In this document: positions 33,227 through 46,032 of the stretch, piece after piece
Layout: every line of letters begins with the position of its first letter
Position numbering within the stretch: the first letter of the stretch is position 1
Source of the DNA: Acorus gramineus
Lineage: Eukaryota > Streptophyta > Magnoliopsida > Acorales > Acoraceae
Length of the DNA stretch: 64,000 bases
Direction of reading: 5' to 3'
NCBI GenBank assembly: GCA_030737835.1
Contig: CM060851.1
Span: forward strand, 8,385,154-8,449,153
Notes under the pieces: generated by a model
What the model saw: only the letters and a program-made list of their open reading frames with translations
Database searches by the model: none
Told to the model about the DNA's origin: nothing
Made by a program: the position numbers and the translations under genes

Positions 33227-33617
33227 TATATTTTTTATTTCTTAAACATAAAAACATTTATCTTCAATACTTTAAACCCTTCCAACCCAGCCCGTAAAGT
33301 CGCAACATACACATTGATAATTTATTATCCGTACAGAGATAGCTAAATATATGCCAGTGTAGAAGGGCCTTTTCAAAAAAAAAAAAATATTAAAAGAACA
33401 GAAAAAGAAAAAGCACGATGTTGAATGTTTTTTTCCTTTTTTTTCCCCTTTTTTTTTGTTAAGGCATCAAGTCTCACTCTTTTAATCTTATCAAAACAAA
33501 ATAAAAAATAGACTCACTCTTTTAAAAAGCTGCTTTATTTTTAAAATACCATTTGAAAACGAGTTTGAAGAGCTTTTGAGTTTGCAAAAAACTATTTTTC
33601 TCAAACCTGTTTTCTAG

Positions 33618-34805
33618 GGTGGGAAGCTTGTGCTACTATAGGCGGTGCTCAAAGCATTTCCCACATTTTTCCTCTTCATGTTTTGGGCACTGAAGGGTGT
33701 TCTAGCCCAGATAGACATCCTTCGACATCGCTTCTTTTGGCGAGGGTTTTCCACAACCAGCAAGACCCCGTGCTTGGTGAGCTAGAAAACAATATGCAGA
33801 AGCAAAAGGATGGGGGGCCTCGAAGTCCTCAGTTTGGAGATGATGAATCGCGCGTTGATGTCTAAATGGTAGAGCTGCAACTCGGGCGGGTTGGATTCGG
33901 GTTGACTCCAACCCGAATCCAAACCGTAATTAAATAAACTAACCCGACCCAACCCCAATTGAACTAACCAGACCCCAACCCGATTTTCAACCCGAATTGG
34001 ACGAACTCGACCCAAACCGAATTTCTAACATGATGTGCAAATTAAATAAATCAACCCGAACTAACCCTTAAGATTAGCTTGGTTTACCTAAATTTTGGAC
34101 TACCCATATTAAAAGATACAGAATGAACGGCCATGATCTTTTTTTAACTATTAGTTTACGGGTTCGGGTTGGGTCGGGTTGTGAGTGAGGCCAACCCGAA
34201 CCCAACCCGATTTGTGAGTCAACCCGAATTGGCCAACCCGAACCCGAACCCGATTTGGTTAACCCAATCCATGAAAAAATCGGGTTTAACCCGTCGGGTT
34301 TTGGTTCAACCCGACCCAAGTTGCAACCCTACTAAATGGTGCTGGAACTGGTGGCGTCACAATCCGGAGGTGAAGTGGGTGTGCATTTACAAAGAACGCT
34401 ATGGGATCTCGGGCGAGGTGAGACGGATATTCATGCCGGATGCCGGGAGGTGGAGATCACCATTATGTAAAGGTTTTTTTGAGGTATGGACAACTCTCAA
34501 GGATGAGTCTGTCTGGCTGCTCGGTGAGGGTTCAACGTTCCGTTTTTTGGACGATAGGTGGTGCGATGCACGACCATTGCGCGACTTGTTCCCCAGGCTG
34601 GCGGGGAAAGCGGTGAGGGTGGAAGGTAGGACGTGCAACTTCTGGCAGTCAAACGGCTCAAATGGAAGTTGGGATATTCACATGCGAAGTGGGCTACGTG
34701 GAGAGGAGGTGCAACAGTTCTCGGCAGTTTTGGGTTTGCTTCAGGTGTACACACCAACGGAAGATTCCAGGTCAGAGGTACACGGTCAAGCTGGGGTACA
34801 ACTTG
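33618..34805 (+). pseudogene. L1-type LINE RT relic (B)
   Basis: This is the B copy of 9515-10734. From the hAT right end the frame stays open (34169-34861), with CWNWWRHNPEVKWVCIYKER, FRFLDDRWCDARPLRDLFPR and RTCNFWQSNG, because the TGA of A is CGA here. It is still cut by the hAT MITE. Confidence 0.8.
33870..34331. mobile_element. hAT MITE in LINE (B)
   Basis: Ends TAGAGCTGCAACTCGGGC / AAGTTGCAACCCTA with exact CTAAATGG duplications at 33862-33869 and 34332-34339. Counterpart of 9767-10234. Confidence 0.9.
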
Positions 34806-37470
34806 GACGGGTTAAATCCAACGCAACCCGATATGTGATTGGGTTTGAGTTGGAACTTTGAACCCGAACCCAAGAAAACCCGAATCCAGTTCAGGTCGGA
34901 TTTGGGTTGGAGGTTCGGGTTGGACAGGTTCAACCTGAACCGAAGATCATCCCCATTTAAATAAGTGGCTGTTTGTTTTTCTTGTGTGAAATGGTATGAA
35001 CCATGGCATTGTAAGATCAGTTATTTTTTATTTTGATTTTGTTTTGGTGTTCATGTTGATTTTAATTATCAATAATGATTTACAAACCCCATTTTATAGG
35101 CCTCATATAAGTCCATAAGGTGACAAAAGTGTTAATATTTATTTTACCTTTTTTGTCTTTTTGGATAATTATTCCTATAATCAAGGAGTTGGTTATAATT
35201 ATACTGATATGGTATAATTTTTTGGAGGATCAAATCCCATGATTTTTGGCAATTAATAGTTTTCTCTCTTTTGTTTTATTTTATAAGAGGAAAAAAAAAT
35301 ACATGATCTCACTGTCTGTCTACGCCTTTTTTTTCTTCACCACATAAAATAGAATTTGTATTTGGGTCACATTACTTGTTTTGCATTTGTTACAATTTTT
35401 TATTATTGAATTTGATGTTAGAAGTTAAATACATTTTTGTATCCATTCAATTTGCATTATTCCAAGGATTTATTATCTGTTTGTCGCACAAACAAACTTT
35501 TTGCCTATCCGGTGGAAACTAATTTAGCTAAAGAAATAGCTTTTACCAAGGCAAAATATCTTTTTTTCTTCCAAAACTTTTTACGAATACATTTTGTTTT
35601 ATATAGAAGTATGTTTCTTTGGAACTGCCAGTAAAAAATAAAGAAGCAAGCTTTGATCCAACCTTTATTACAATTTTTTCTTGAATGGAGCGTTTAATCT
35701 TAAATTATTTTACATTGGCTTGGTTGTGTAACATTCGAAAGTTAGTGACATTTCAAACTATTATTTTAGACTTATATACATTATTTTTTAAAAGTTAGTA
35801 ATCGACATGTTAATCTAATATAAACATGCATTATATCTAGAAGTCAGTTACATTTACAAATGTAACTGACTTTTAATGCAATTTATTATTAAAATTAAGT
35901 TACATTTTATAAATGTAACTGACTTTTATTCTGAACTCTTGTTTTATACCGTGATTTGTGTTTTATTTCTGTATTCATCGAAAAAAACTTTGCATCAATC
36001 GCAAATATTTTGTCTGATGATTGTAATTAAATAATCATTAAATTAACAACAACGTTTCAAAAAAAAAACCCGTTGATTATTCATTGTTGCCATCATTTTC
36101 TGGTTGAATGAGTTTTGTCGGTGTTTTTGAATAAATGGGTTTTTTGAATGATTTCATTTTTTCAGTTTTTTTTTAAGAAACACTAGATGATTTGAATTTC
36201 GGTCTTGTTTTTAATGATTTTTTTTTTTTTAATTTGAATTGGTTTTGAAAAAACTGGATTTCCCTAAACGGAATAGGTTAATTTGTTTTTTAGAAAAAGT
36301 CGGGATGAGTTTAATGAGGGAGGAAAATGTGGGATTTAAATGAGGGTAATATTGTATTTTGCATTTTTAACATTTTTTTAAAAGTCAAATAAGCAACCAA
36401 ATGAGAGAATGACACCTCATGGGGCTTGTCAAAATGGCCTAAATCGTGGGGCCTGTGTAGCAGGACTATTTAATTAAAGGACTAACATTTGTAGCATTTA
36501 TTCTCTCTTTTGCTTTTATGTAGCTATTTTTCTCCCTTTTGTTTTACTTGATCTTTTGCTTTCTTTCAATCCTTTTTTTTTCTTTTCTTTCTTATGGTTT
36601 ATTATTCAAAGCCTTTTTATTTATTTTTTTGAATTATTTGTAATAAAATTATATGAAATTTTTTCTTAATTGGGACCATCACATTAAATATATACTCTCT
36701 TTTTATACTTAAACCCTAGCCCAACCTGACCCCGGGCTCAACCCTAATCCGACCCAAACCCATGGGTTGAGGTCGGGTTTGGGTTTAGGTTCGGGTTGGG
36801 CTCTATGCATCGCGGGTTGGGTTTGGACACAATTTCAATCCGATCCAACTCACCTGACGTGTACCCCAATTTTCCATTAATGTACATATGAAATGCCAAT
36901 ATCATTCACCAAATAGATATTAGTTACATCTTCAGATGTGGTCTCATAGACCGTTCCGCATCTGTTTTAATTTTTTTTTAAAAAAAAACTTTTATAAATA
37001 GAGTAACTCAGTTATAATATATCCAAAAGAGTACGTTGCATCTTGGAAAGAGAGAGAAAAGCCAGGCCAATGAGGACTCAGGCCAAGAAAGGAAAGATCA
37101 AAACTTCTCATTGTTTTTTTGAAAAATGGTGCTTCGTAGAATTTGATCTCTTTACCTCTTTCAAAAAGTGAAAAGATGCTTGTCGACTTAACCAAGCCTT
37201 CCCACAATTATACAAAAAGTGTCTTAAGTAGATCGAAAAAGAAAGAAAATTATTGAAAACGACAATTTATGCAATTAATTTTCCAATGCATTAAATCAAC
37301 TCTGGGAGACTAACAAATTCAAATGACTCAAATAATTTTAACATCAGAAAAATAAATAAGTGATTGTATTAATGAAAATGGAGGTTACAAAATTGACTAG
37401 TGTCATCGTACAAAGTGTAAAGGAAAATATTATTTCGGTCCGATTTTCAGTTTATATATGTTTTTTTTTA
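34806..37470. other. AT-rich non-coding stretch (B)
   Basis: Counterpart of 10735-13863, with one copy of the 79-bp unit and a 382-bp deletion at about 35003 (junction ACCATGGCATTG; the two broken ends in A share CATG). The palindrome is at about 35841-35872 and the CCCGAA relic at about 36710-36850. Confidence 0.6.
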
Positions 37471-39853
37471 GAGAGAATTGTCCATATACCCTTGGACCAA
37501 GCCTCCTATTTTTTCCATGTCCCTTGACCTGGGGGATTTCTTTTTTTTCCCCTACTTTTTGGTCCCCTTGTTTTTTTACCCCTCCCACCGCCACTTTACA
37601 TTTTCCTTCCCCATTTGTCCTTTCTCTCCCACTGCTCTCCTTCCCTCCCATTTCTTCCCCAAATCACTAAGAAAAAAACCCCAAATCAAATAAAAAAACT
37701 CCCCCAAAAACTCCCTCAAATCGGTAACATTGTTCCCTTTTAGTCTTCCCATCGAATCTGTTCGTTCTTCATTCCCACCGATCTCCCACCGACCTGATCC
37801 CCCACCTTCTCTCCCACCATCGCCACACACAAACCTCCCACCATCTCAGCTCATTGTTCTTCAACCATCGCGGTTCACCGATTGGACAGTCATGACTGGC
37901 CCGATCTGTCACCGCCTGATCTTCTCATCCGATCTGTAAAATATATTATGAGTGAATAAATAGTTACAGATTTATAATAATCAATTACTGAAATAGAATA
38001 ACCACTTACAGAAACCTACAAACAAATTACAAAATAATACTATAAGTGAACAACTACAGAAATAAAACAAAGACTTCTTATACATAATTTACTTTCACTT
38101 GAAAAATTTCATAGATTTCCTCTCTCAGATAACTTCTAAACCATCCTTTACTGAGATACACTCAGAAAAAAAAATATAAACACTGAACATGAAAGTAAAG
38201 AGTGATTGACAAATTATTTAAAGATGGATCAAGTGGCATTGGAAAACTATTTAAATAGCCATCTCCACCTCCTTTGTGTAAGATATATACAGAAAATTAG
38301 TACGCAAAAATCTAATGACTACATATATCAAGTGAATAGATAGTTACAGATTTATAATAATCTATTATATGAATAGAATGACCACTTATAGGATAGTACA
38401 AATCAATTACAGAATAACACTATAATTGAACAATTACAGAATGCAAACTAGGACTTCTTATACACAGTTTATATTCACTTGAAAAGTTCCATAGATGTCC
38501 TCTCTTAAAGAACTTCTAAACTATTATTTACTAACATACACTTAGAAAATGAGTATAAACACTGAATAGAAAAGTAAATAGTGACTGGCATATTATTTAA
38601 AGATGGTTCAAGTGGAATTGAAAAACTATTTAAATAATCATCTCCACATCCTCTATGTAAGATATATACAAGAAATTAGTACACAAAAATCTAATGACCA
38701 CATACACTGAGTGAATAAATAATTACAGATTTATAATAACCAATTACATAAATAGAATGACCACTTACAAGATATTAAAAACCAATTACAGAATAGTACT
38801 ATAAATGAATAACTAGAGAAAGGAAACTAGGGTTTCTTATACACAATTTATATTCACTTGAAAAGTTTTATAGATGTCATCTCTCAAAGAACTTCTAAAC
38901 TAATTGACATACACTCATAAAAAGAGTATAAACACTAAACAAGAAAGTAAATAGTGATTGATAAATTATTTAAAGATGGTTTAAGTGGCATTGAAAACCT
39001 ATTTAAATAACAATTTTCACCTCCTCTATGTAAGATTAATATAGGAAATTAGTACACAGAAATCTAATGACCACATACACTGAGTGAATAAATAGTTACA
39101 GATTTATAATAATCAATTACATAGATAGAATGACCACTTACAAGATATTACAAACCAAATACAGAATATTACTATAAATGAACAACTTTCGGAAGAAAAC
39201 TGGAACTTCTTATATATAGTTTATCTTCACTTGAAAATTTTTGTAGATGTCCTCTCTCAAAGAACCTCTAAATCATCATTTTCTTGATAAACTGGTTCAA
39301 GTGGCACTAGAAAGTATGTTAATTACTTAATAAACTTGATAAACACAAAAACCATTAGCATAACAATACTTAGAAATTACAGAAATTTGCAGATGGCTGA
39401 TTTGAAGGTGGCCAGAGAGATGGGACAGAGAAGGTGATCACTGGTGCAATGGCCAGAGATGGAGAGATGGAGGTCAGTGATTGTGAGTGTTGGGTTTCAA
39501 TGAGAGGGTTTGTCGAATGAGAGGGTGAGAGGGTTTGTAAAGGGAATAGACGCCTCCGTTTCAAAAGGGGCGGTTTTGTAACCGCAATGACCTCTGGAGA
39601 ACAAGGGGATGCTAATGGGGAGTTGTCGAATCGATTCGGTGCTTTGGAGGAGAAGGTGAGAAGATTTGTGAGGAGTTTGATTGATTTAGGGAAGAAATGG
39701 GAGAGAAAGGTAGAAGTAGAAGGAAAATGTGAAGTGGCAATGGGAGGGGTAAAAAAACGGGACCAAAAAGCAGGGGTAAAAAAAAATTCCCCCAGGTCAA
39801 GGGGTATGGAAAAAATAGATGATTTGGTCTATGGGTATATGAACAATTCCGTC
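37471..39853. mobile_element. Non-autonomous Mutator-like element (B)
   Basis: The left end GAGAGAATTGTCCATATACC and right end GGTATATGAACAATTCCGTC lie between TTTTTTTTA duplications (37462-37470, 39855-39863). Same about-373-bp internal array. The better preserved left end here shows that A has lost a base or two at its terminus. Confidence 0.85.
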
Positions 39854-40247
39854 TTTTTTTTTAAATAGTAGACATCATCGAATTAATTTATTCTTTTATA
39901 AAAAATAAAGTATATACTCCAAATAATTGTATGTGATGCATTGTAAAATTTATAATGAAACATATATTTCATTAATGTAAATATATGATGTTAACAAACT
40001 ATATAAAACTAAACTTAAAACGTGATGATATGGACTTTGCACGTGTAACAAAACTAGTAAAGTAAAAGGAGCCAAGACATGCTGATATGGACTTTGCACG
40101 TGGAATATCTGAAACCAGTGACGTTTTCTTTTTGACCGTGTCCGCTTTACAACTCTCTAATTGGAGGCATCAAACCTTACTTTTCTATTGCACATCAGTT
40201 CTTTAATTTTGTCCATACAACTTTTGAAAGGAATTTTTATGACCTAA

Positions 40248-40700
40248 ACCCATATTGTTTGAATACAGAACAAGACTCATTTTAGGGTATACAGTTATAT
40301 CAGCATAAGTGGGTATATCAGTGGAATAAGTGATTTTATATTTGGTTGTGTTTTGAATTATTATCTTTTGAAAGCGTAATAATAATAAAAATTTTGGTGT
40401 TTGAATGTGAATAGAGTGTGGATAAAGATTTATAAAAAGTAAAAAAACGATGATAGTTGATTTGACATGTGATTTATAATAGTTTACGACAGTTGATTTG
40501 ACAGTAGGTCCACGTATTATTTGGGTCAAATAACGTGGAATAACTTTAATTCCAAAGGTTGACTGGAGTCCATATATTACTTTATACCAGTTCATTCTGA
40601 TATAGGTTATCACATGCTATTCACTACATTCACACACCAAAAAACTTATTCTATTTTATTTCAGGCTACTCCGTGGCCTATTTCGTATCCAAACAGGGGC
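40248..40700. mobile_element. Tourist/PIF-like MITE (B)
   Basis: Counterpart of 16621-17070, with TAA on both sides (40245-40247, 40701-40703). Confidence 0.75.
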
Positions 40701-40850
40701 TAACTTATTATGCATGGAACACGTTTAGTCCACTCAGACCTGTTCGGTAACATTTAGCTCCAGGGGCTTTAGATTCAATTTTTTTTTCTTTTTGTTGGTT
40801 TCAGGCTTCTGATTCAACTCTTGAGTGATAGAGTTGAGATATACTCTTAG

Positions 40851-41130
40851 GTAACGTTTTGAAACACAATTTGAAAAACAGCTTTTAGCTTTTGCAGCTT
40901 TATGCACACCTTTTGAGGGTGTAATGATAATGATTTGAGGGTGTAATGATAATGGTTGCTTTATAAAACACAGATTTTGAGGTACAGTTTAGAGATAAAA
41001 TCTAGTAATGATGATGTATTTAAGTTGACTGTTTAGTAACAGCTTTTAGCTTTTAAATGATGATGTATTTTAATTGATGTGACCCCAAAAGTTAAAAGCT
41101 GCTTTTGGGGTTTATTGTCAAACATGGCCT
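40851..41130. mobile_element. Single-arm foldback-family MITE (B)
   Basis: Counterpart of 17221-17499, ending TTGTCAAACATGGCC. Confidence 0.7.
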
Positions 41131-41534
41131 TAATATTTGAGTTTGGTAACCTATGTGTGTTAAAAGTGCTCTTCTCAAGGTGATGGTGATACTTTTAGCT
41201 AGCCTCCCTGATCACTGGGAAGGAGAAGAAAAATGTGACCGAAACAGGTGATATTTGCAGAAAGTCACTAATCACATACGGTCCAGCACTCGGAGTCACC
41301 TCTTTGTCAATCACAATCTGCCACATCTATTGCATTATATTGAGTATTCTCAACAAGACTAATATAGTCGATGTAACCTTTACAAGATAGACAAAGCAAA
41401 AAAAACAAAAACAAAAAAAACTTTACAAGATATTGTACATACAAAATACTTGTAGTGGATCTCCGATTGGCCGATCCGTATAGCTAAACTCTATGCATGA
41501 TTATAATGAAATCGGATAGCAAACATCTATTAAC

Positions 41535-41692
41535 TTTTTGAAAAAAAAAACTCATGCGTGATTGGACTTGGGATGCGCGCTCCTTGGGTAAAGAAGCATC
41601 TCCCTGGCCTTTGCACACCTTGACTTGGAAGTGACACTCTTTCGAGATTCTCCACACTCTCGTAGATGGCCTTTGCACACCTTGACTTGGAA
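41535..41692 (-). pseudogene. DUF674 relic truncated by a repaired deletion (B)
   Basis: Counterpart of the relic at 17890. It keeps AREMLLYPRSAHPKS and the CGTAGATGG point, then stops at a deletion. The break is filled by a second copy of CCTTTGCACACCTTGACTTG (41670 onward), copied from 41608-41628 just upstream. Confidence 0.6.
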
Positions 41693-41737
41693 AAATAAAG
41701 ACAATTTAAAAACTATGGTGAAACAGTGTTTTTCAAG

Positions 41738-41977
41738 GGATCGGGTTAGGTCCAACGGGCGTTGTACAATCAACATTCGTGATCATCCGATCTTATAATT
41801 TTGTTGTGATTCAAATAATTTGTAAGATTTTAAAACTAAATTTAAAATGCAATTAAATTCTAAACCTTTCTTTTTAGGATTCAATTAATCTGTGTGTGTT
41901 AAAATTATAAGATCGAACGGTCACAGATGCGTTGGACAATGAAATTGTCCAACGTCCGTTGAACCTAACCCGATCCT
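41738..41977. mobile_element. Short foldback MITE (B)
   Basis: Counterpart of 18653-18890, with the same GGATCGGGTTAGGTCCAAC arms and the inner GTTGGACAAT palindrome. Confidence 0.7.
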
Positions 41978-42928
41978 ATTTTTCAATCATGTTTATTTTG
42001 ACAAGAGATATTTAAAATCTCAATTTGTCTTTAGAGCAATTCCAACCATGCATGTTTCATTTTCTAAATAAAATAGAGCACTGTTGATCTCTTTGGATCG
42101 AGGTTCAATTGTAATATACTTCAGTTTTGTTTTTCAAACACCATAGCAATTGTGTAAGAGATTCTTTTGAGTATCTCACTGGCATCACTCTATATAAGTT
42201 ACTATAACTCCTGGATGTGCACTCATGTAACCTAAACCATAAACCTTAAACTTCAATTAAAAAAACATAGACAAAAACTTTAAACTTGTGTACTTGTTTA
42301 TGGTATTTCTGACCATGAGGTGTTACAAGCCAGATTTCTTTAATTCCTTTCAGTAATACATAAAATTGACATCTAATCATTTTCTACACCATATAATATG
42401 ACATTATTATGTCTAAAAAGTATACTATATATTCAGAATCATCAGGAATATGAACGAAACCTAGTTAATTTATTGTAAATCATCAGCCTTCTGATTTAGT
42501 TGTCCCACGTTAATGATTTTTTCTTTAATTAAATGACTTTCCAACATCATCAAAATCAATCGCATGAGCCCGAAACAGTACTACACTCTATATCTAAGCT
42601 TCCAAAAGTCTTTGGAGTGCTCTCCATTATGTTTTGCAGTCCAATTTATATTTTAAAAACAGTCTTTCCTTGTTACATTATATATTACATTAAGTATATA
42701 TTTTATTTTTTATAATAATATATACTCTAATATACATATTTTGATTGAAAACAAAATAATGTTGCATGCAAACAGGCTGAATATATACATCAATTTTTTT
42801 TTTCTCAAAATGGAACAGCATCTATATATAGGAAAACAACAGCATTGCTCCATGCAATCAAGATCAGACCCCAACCAAAAAAAGAAAAGACAAAAAACAC
42901 TTGCACCCACTATAACTGCAGACCAATA
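41978..42928. other. 3' flank of B DUF674 pseudogene
   Basis: Counterpart of 18891-19841. AT-rich, with no other gene. Confidence 0.5.
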
Positions 42929-43484
42929 TCATTTCTCGCCAACAAGAAAGACATCTGTCAGAACCGACTTCGATTGCAAGGACGCCCGCAACAACTTCAA
43001 TCCCTAACCCAAACAAAATCACAATATATAAATTAGTACGTGTATCCATGCAAAGCATAAATAACTTAAACTTGTGTGATTTTGTGTGTGTGTTACCTCA
43101 TCCATGCCCAGTTCGACCACCCTCTCCTGCAGAGAACCCACATCCTTAATGTTGAACTTGTTGAGGAGGGTGATGCTTGAGATGGTGGACATGGGCATGA
43201 CAGCAAGATCATCCATCACCATATAAGTTACCACCTCTTTCACAATCCCTCCACTCTCATCCATTTCTACATTCGAACTATTGCCGACGTATTTCAGCTT
43301 TTCGTCATCTGGTATCGGCAGCTAGGACATTGAGTCCCATTAACATCTGTGTAGTACTGTCTAGAGCAGCTGCTATAACCGCTATTGCCACAGTTGTACC
43401 AATGCTTCGGTGCACAAGAAGAAGAACCGCCTTCCAAAAGGAGGGTGTTTGGTCGAGCTGATGAAGTAACTACAGGGTCCAGGA

Positions 43485-43890
43485 TGTTACGATTTCGGAT
43501 CTTGAGATGCAATAAATCAAAAGAAATAAACGAACAATTCGAAGCAAAGACACAAAAATTTTACGTGGTTCGGGAAATCTTGTGTACGTCCACGGAGCAC
43601 ACCAGAGATCAATCCACTATCAATGAGAAGTTTTTACAATGGTCACACCGAAAATAAAAACCCTAGAGCTTAATAAAAAATATGAGATGCCCTTTTATAC
43701 TGACATCTCATTAAGGGCAAAAAGTCAATATACGAAAGACACCCAAAAAAATCTGATAAGGCAAAAAAAGACAAAAAAGGTAAAAAAGAGCTCGATCCCC
43801 GCGAGCTCTGCGGGGAGCTCGACCCCCATCCGACCATGCGTAGCGCCAACAATCCTCTGCGCACATCATCAAGCTCCACAATATATAACA
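43485..43890 (-). mobile_element. Solo LTR (B-specific)
   Basis: The 406-bp block starts TGTTACGATTTCGG and ends ATATATAACA (inverted TGTTA/TAACA), with AGGA on both sides (CAGGA / TAGGA as 5-bp form). It contains TTTTACGTGGTTCGG, common in plant Copia LTRs, and GC-rich inverted words (GAGCTCGATCCCCGC, GCGGGGAGCTCGAC). The homologous site in A (20415) is empty. Orientation is uncertain. Confidence 0.75.
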
Positions 43891-44050
43891 TAGGAGACAG
43901 GCTTTTTTTTCGGCCAGATTGGATGTAAGTGTCACTCATGCTCTCCAAGCTCCCGTAGAGCTCTCCTAAGCTTCCAATCATGCATTTTTTTGTGAGGAGG
44001 TTGACGACTGACACAATTTTGAAAGGCAAGTAGGCCGAAGAAGAAGTCCA

Positions 44051-44580
44051 TAACGCAGCAAAAAACTGATAAAAAGATCCAACCAGTGTTGAGATCTCAT
44101 AAGCTCCTTGAATCCACAAGGAATCCTTGGATCTACAAGGAAGAAAGCCCTGAAAGAGAGGAAATTCGAAATATTATTGATAAAAAACTGTAAACCCTAG
44201 ATTACAAGTTTGCTATTTATACGAATAACATAAAATTAAAAAAAATACTAAAAATAATAAAATTCAAAAATTAATTTTTCTGATTCTATAAAATTCTAAA
44301 TGATCATAGGAATTGATAGAAATCAATTCCGATCTGTTATGATTGAGATATCACAGATCTAAAACTTATTAAAAATAGTAAAATCTATAATTTAAAGGCC
44401 TAAATAAATGAATTTTTAAAAGATAAGAATTGTTAGTTGTATAACAACTAATCCAGAAGATCTCCTCGATATATTTCACCATGTAAAATTTCGTGCGATT
44501 CCGAGATCGTGACCATTGATTTGTAATTTATCTGATGGACCTCTTTTGGTGCTCCCATCTGCATAATCTGTAATACATCA
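44051..44580 (-). repeat. 3' LTR of Gypsy element
   Basis: On the minus strand it begins TGATGTATTACAGATTATG and ends GCTGCGTTA. The frame of the upstream tail region runs into it up to TAG at about 44448. Confidence 0.85.
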
Positions 44581-45302
44581 GACTCCTCTTCTTCAAAAGA
44601 TCTCGTTCTCGAGTTCTTCCGCTCTTCAATTGATGTTTCTTTGTATTTCACCTTCGCCAAGAGAAGAGATGTTTTCTTGACTTCAAATTTATTCTCAATA
44701 AAATCGATCATGTAGAAAATTGAATGCACCTCGATTTGTAGCTCAAATTTCTTCACCACAGTAGTAGCCGCAAGGTCTTTATCGTTATCAATGTTGATGA
44801 TAGCATCCAAAACACTTTTGTTGATGGCATCCAAAACACTTTTGTTCATGGTGCATATATTTTGCAACACGATCTTCTGTAGGGGCTCTTCCATCTTGGA
44901 AGTCACCGCTATAGACTGTGGAAATAACTCAATCTTGTTCTCCTCCAATGACATCTTCAGAATTACTAGAGAAAAAAACATCATCTGCTTCTTATTGCTC
45001 ATGTCCTCATCGATCTCTGGTTCAACAATGAAGTTGATCCGCTCTCCTTCTTCTTCTGTGAACTCTGCGCCATCATATATATCATTAACTCCTTGTTCAA
45101 CTAAAACTTTGCTCTCTTGTTGATTTTGATTTGAGCAAAGTTCTGGTTCATTGGAACCTCCATACTTCTCTGATGATGGTAGCTCATAAGGGTCCCTCGA
45201 ATCATCCCCATCTTTTGCAGGACTTGTTCTTGTCGCATCTTGCTCCTTTGATATCTCCAGTCGTGATTCCACCCTTACAATTTGACAACAATTTCGATAC
45301 AA
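44448..45302 (-). CDS. Open 284-codon tail region of the Gypsy element
   Basis: The frame is open from 45302 to TAG at 44448. It is acidic and Lys-rich. The segment [19 protein letters not shown] resembles the link following Gag in plant Gypsy elements; the remainder ([18 protein letters not shown] onward) has no recognised enzymatic motif and includes a short internal repeat NKSVLDAI twice. The end of the frame lies inside the 3' LTR. It may be a relic of a fused gag/3' region after loss of pol. Confidence 0.5.
   Translation of the reverse strand: MYRNCCQIVRVESRLEISKEQDATRTSPAKDGDDSRDPYELPSSEKYGGSNEPELCSNQNQQESKVLVEQGVNDIYDGAEFTEEEGERINFIVEPEIDEDMSNKKQMMFFSLVILKMSLEENKIELFPQSIAVTSKMEEPLQKIVLQNICTMNKSVLDAINKSVLDAIINIDNDKDLAATTVVKKFELQIEVHSIFYMIDFIENKFEVKKTSLLLAKVKYKETSIEERKNSRTRSFEEEESDVLQIMQMGAPKEVHQINYKSMVTISESHEILHGEIYRGDLLD
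44581..44594 (-). other. Polypurine tract
   Basis: GAAGAAGAGGAGTC on the minus strand lies directly before the 3' LTR, where plus-strand priming is expected. Confidence 0.6.
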
Positions 45303-46032
45303 TTAGGGTAAATATCGTTCATAATTTTGTGGCAGAATTGATCAATGAAGAGTTGTTTCATCCTCCTCCACGTATGAACAAGTGTCTTCCCTTGTCGTTG
45401 TCGAGTCTTCTGGATTTGATCCCACCAAACGGCGGCACCGCTATTCAACAGAAAAGCTACCAATTTGATCATCTTTTCTTCTGAGACCTTCATCATCCCA
45501 AAGAATCTTTCGATCTTTGAGATACAATCAAGAAAATCCTCGATTTGCATATTACCATTGAAGTACGGAATATCCGCTTCAATTGGTAATTATTGTGTTC
45601 CATACGCCGCCCTCTCGGCTGATATACATGAAATCAATAACCTTCATCATCTGAGTCTTCCTCATCATCAGGTTGATAACAAGTGGGACGTCGAACAGTG
45701 CTCTGAGCAATAGGTCGGCCTTGGGCAATTCCCTTGGCGCGTCTCTTATCACCTTCAGGATGCCTGTTATTGGCTTTGAGGTTCAAGCCAGCGATCATCG
45801 TATGGATCTCCTGCATTTGATTTCATTGTTCTCGCATCTGATCACGTTGTTCCTCTACCGCCTTCCACAGATCCTCCAATTCACGATCAGTGTCATTAGA
45901 TTGGTCATCTCCCCCTCCGTTATTTGTCATCACAACAAGACAAATTCTCGCTCTGATACCACCTAACGCAGCAAAAAACTGATAAAAAGATCTAACCAGC
46001 GTTGAGATCTCATTAGCTCCTTGAATCCACAA
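45275..46032 (-). pseudogene. Gag remnants of the Gypsy element
   Basis: From the primer site the minus strand codes for MTNNGGGDDQSNDTDRELED and a Gln/Glu-rich helix up to a stop, then an acidic linker (PDDEEDSDDEGY), then [20 protein letters not shown] and [19 protein letters not shown] with [11 protein letters not shown]. This is the retrotransposon Gag core pattern. Frames are broken by a stop near 45828 and a frameshift near 45600. No CCHC zinc knuckle is visible. Confidence 0.8.
45950..45961 (-). other. Primer binding site for initiator tRNA-Met
   Basis: TGGTATCAGAGC on the minus strand, two bases after the 5' LTR, is complementary to the 3' end of plant initiator tRNA-Met. Confidence 0.9.
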
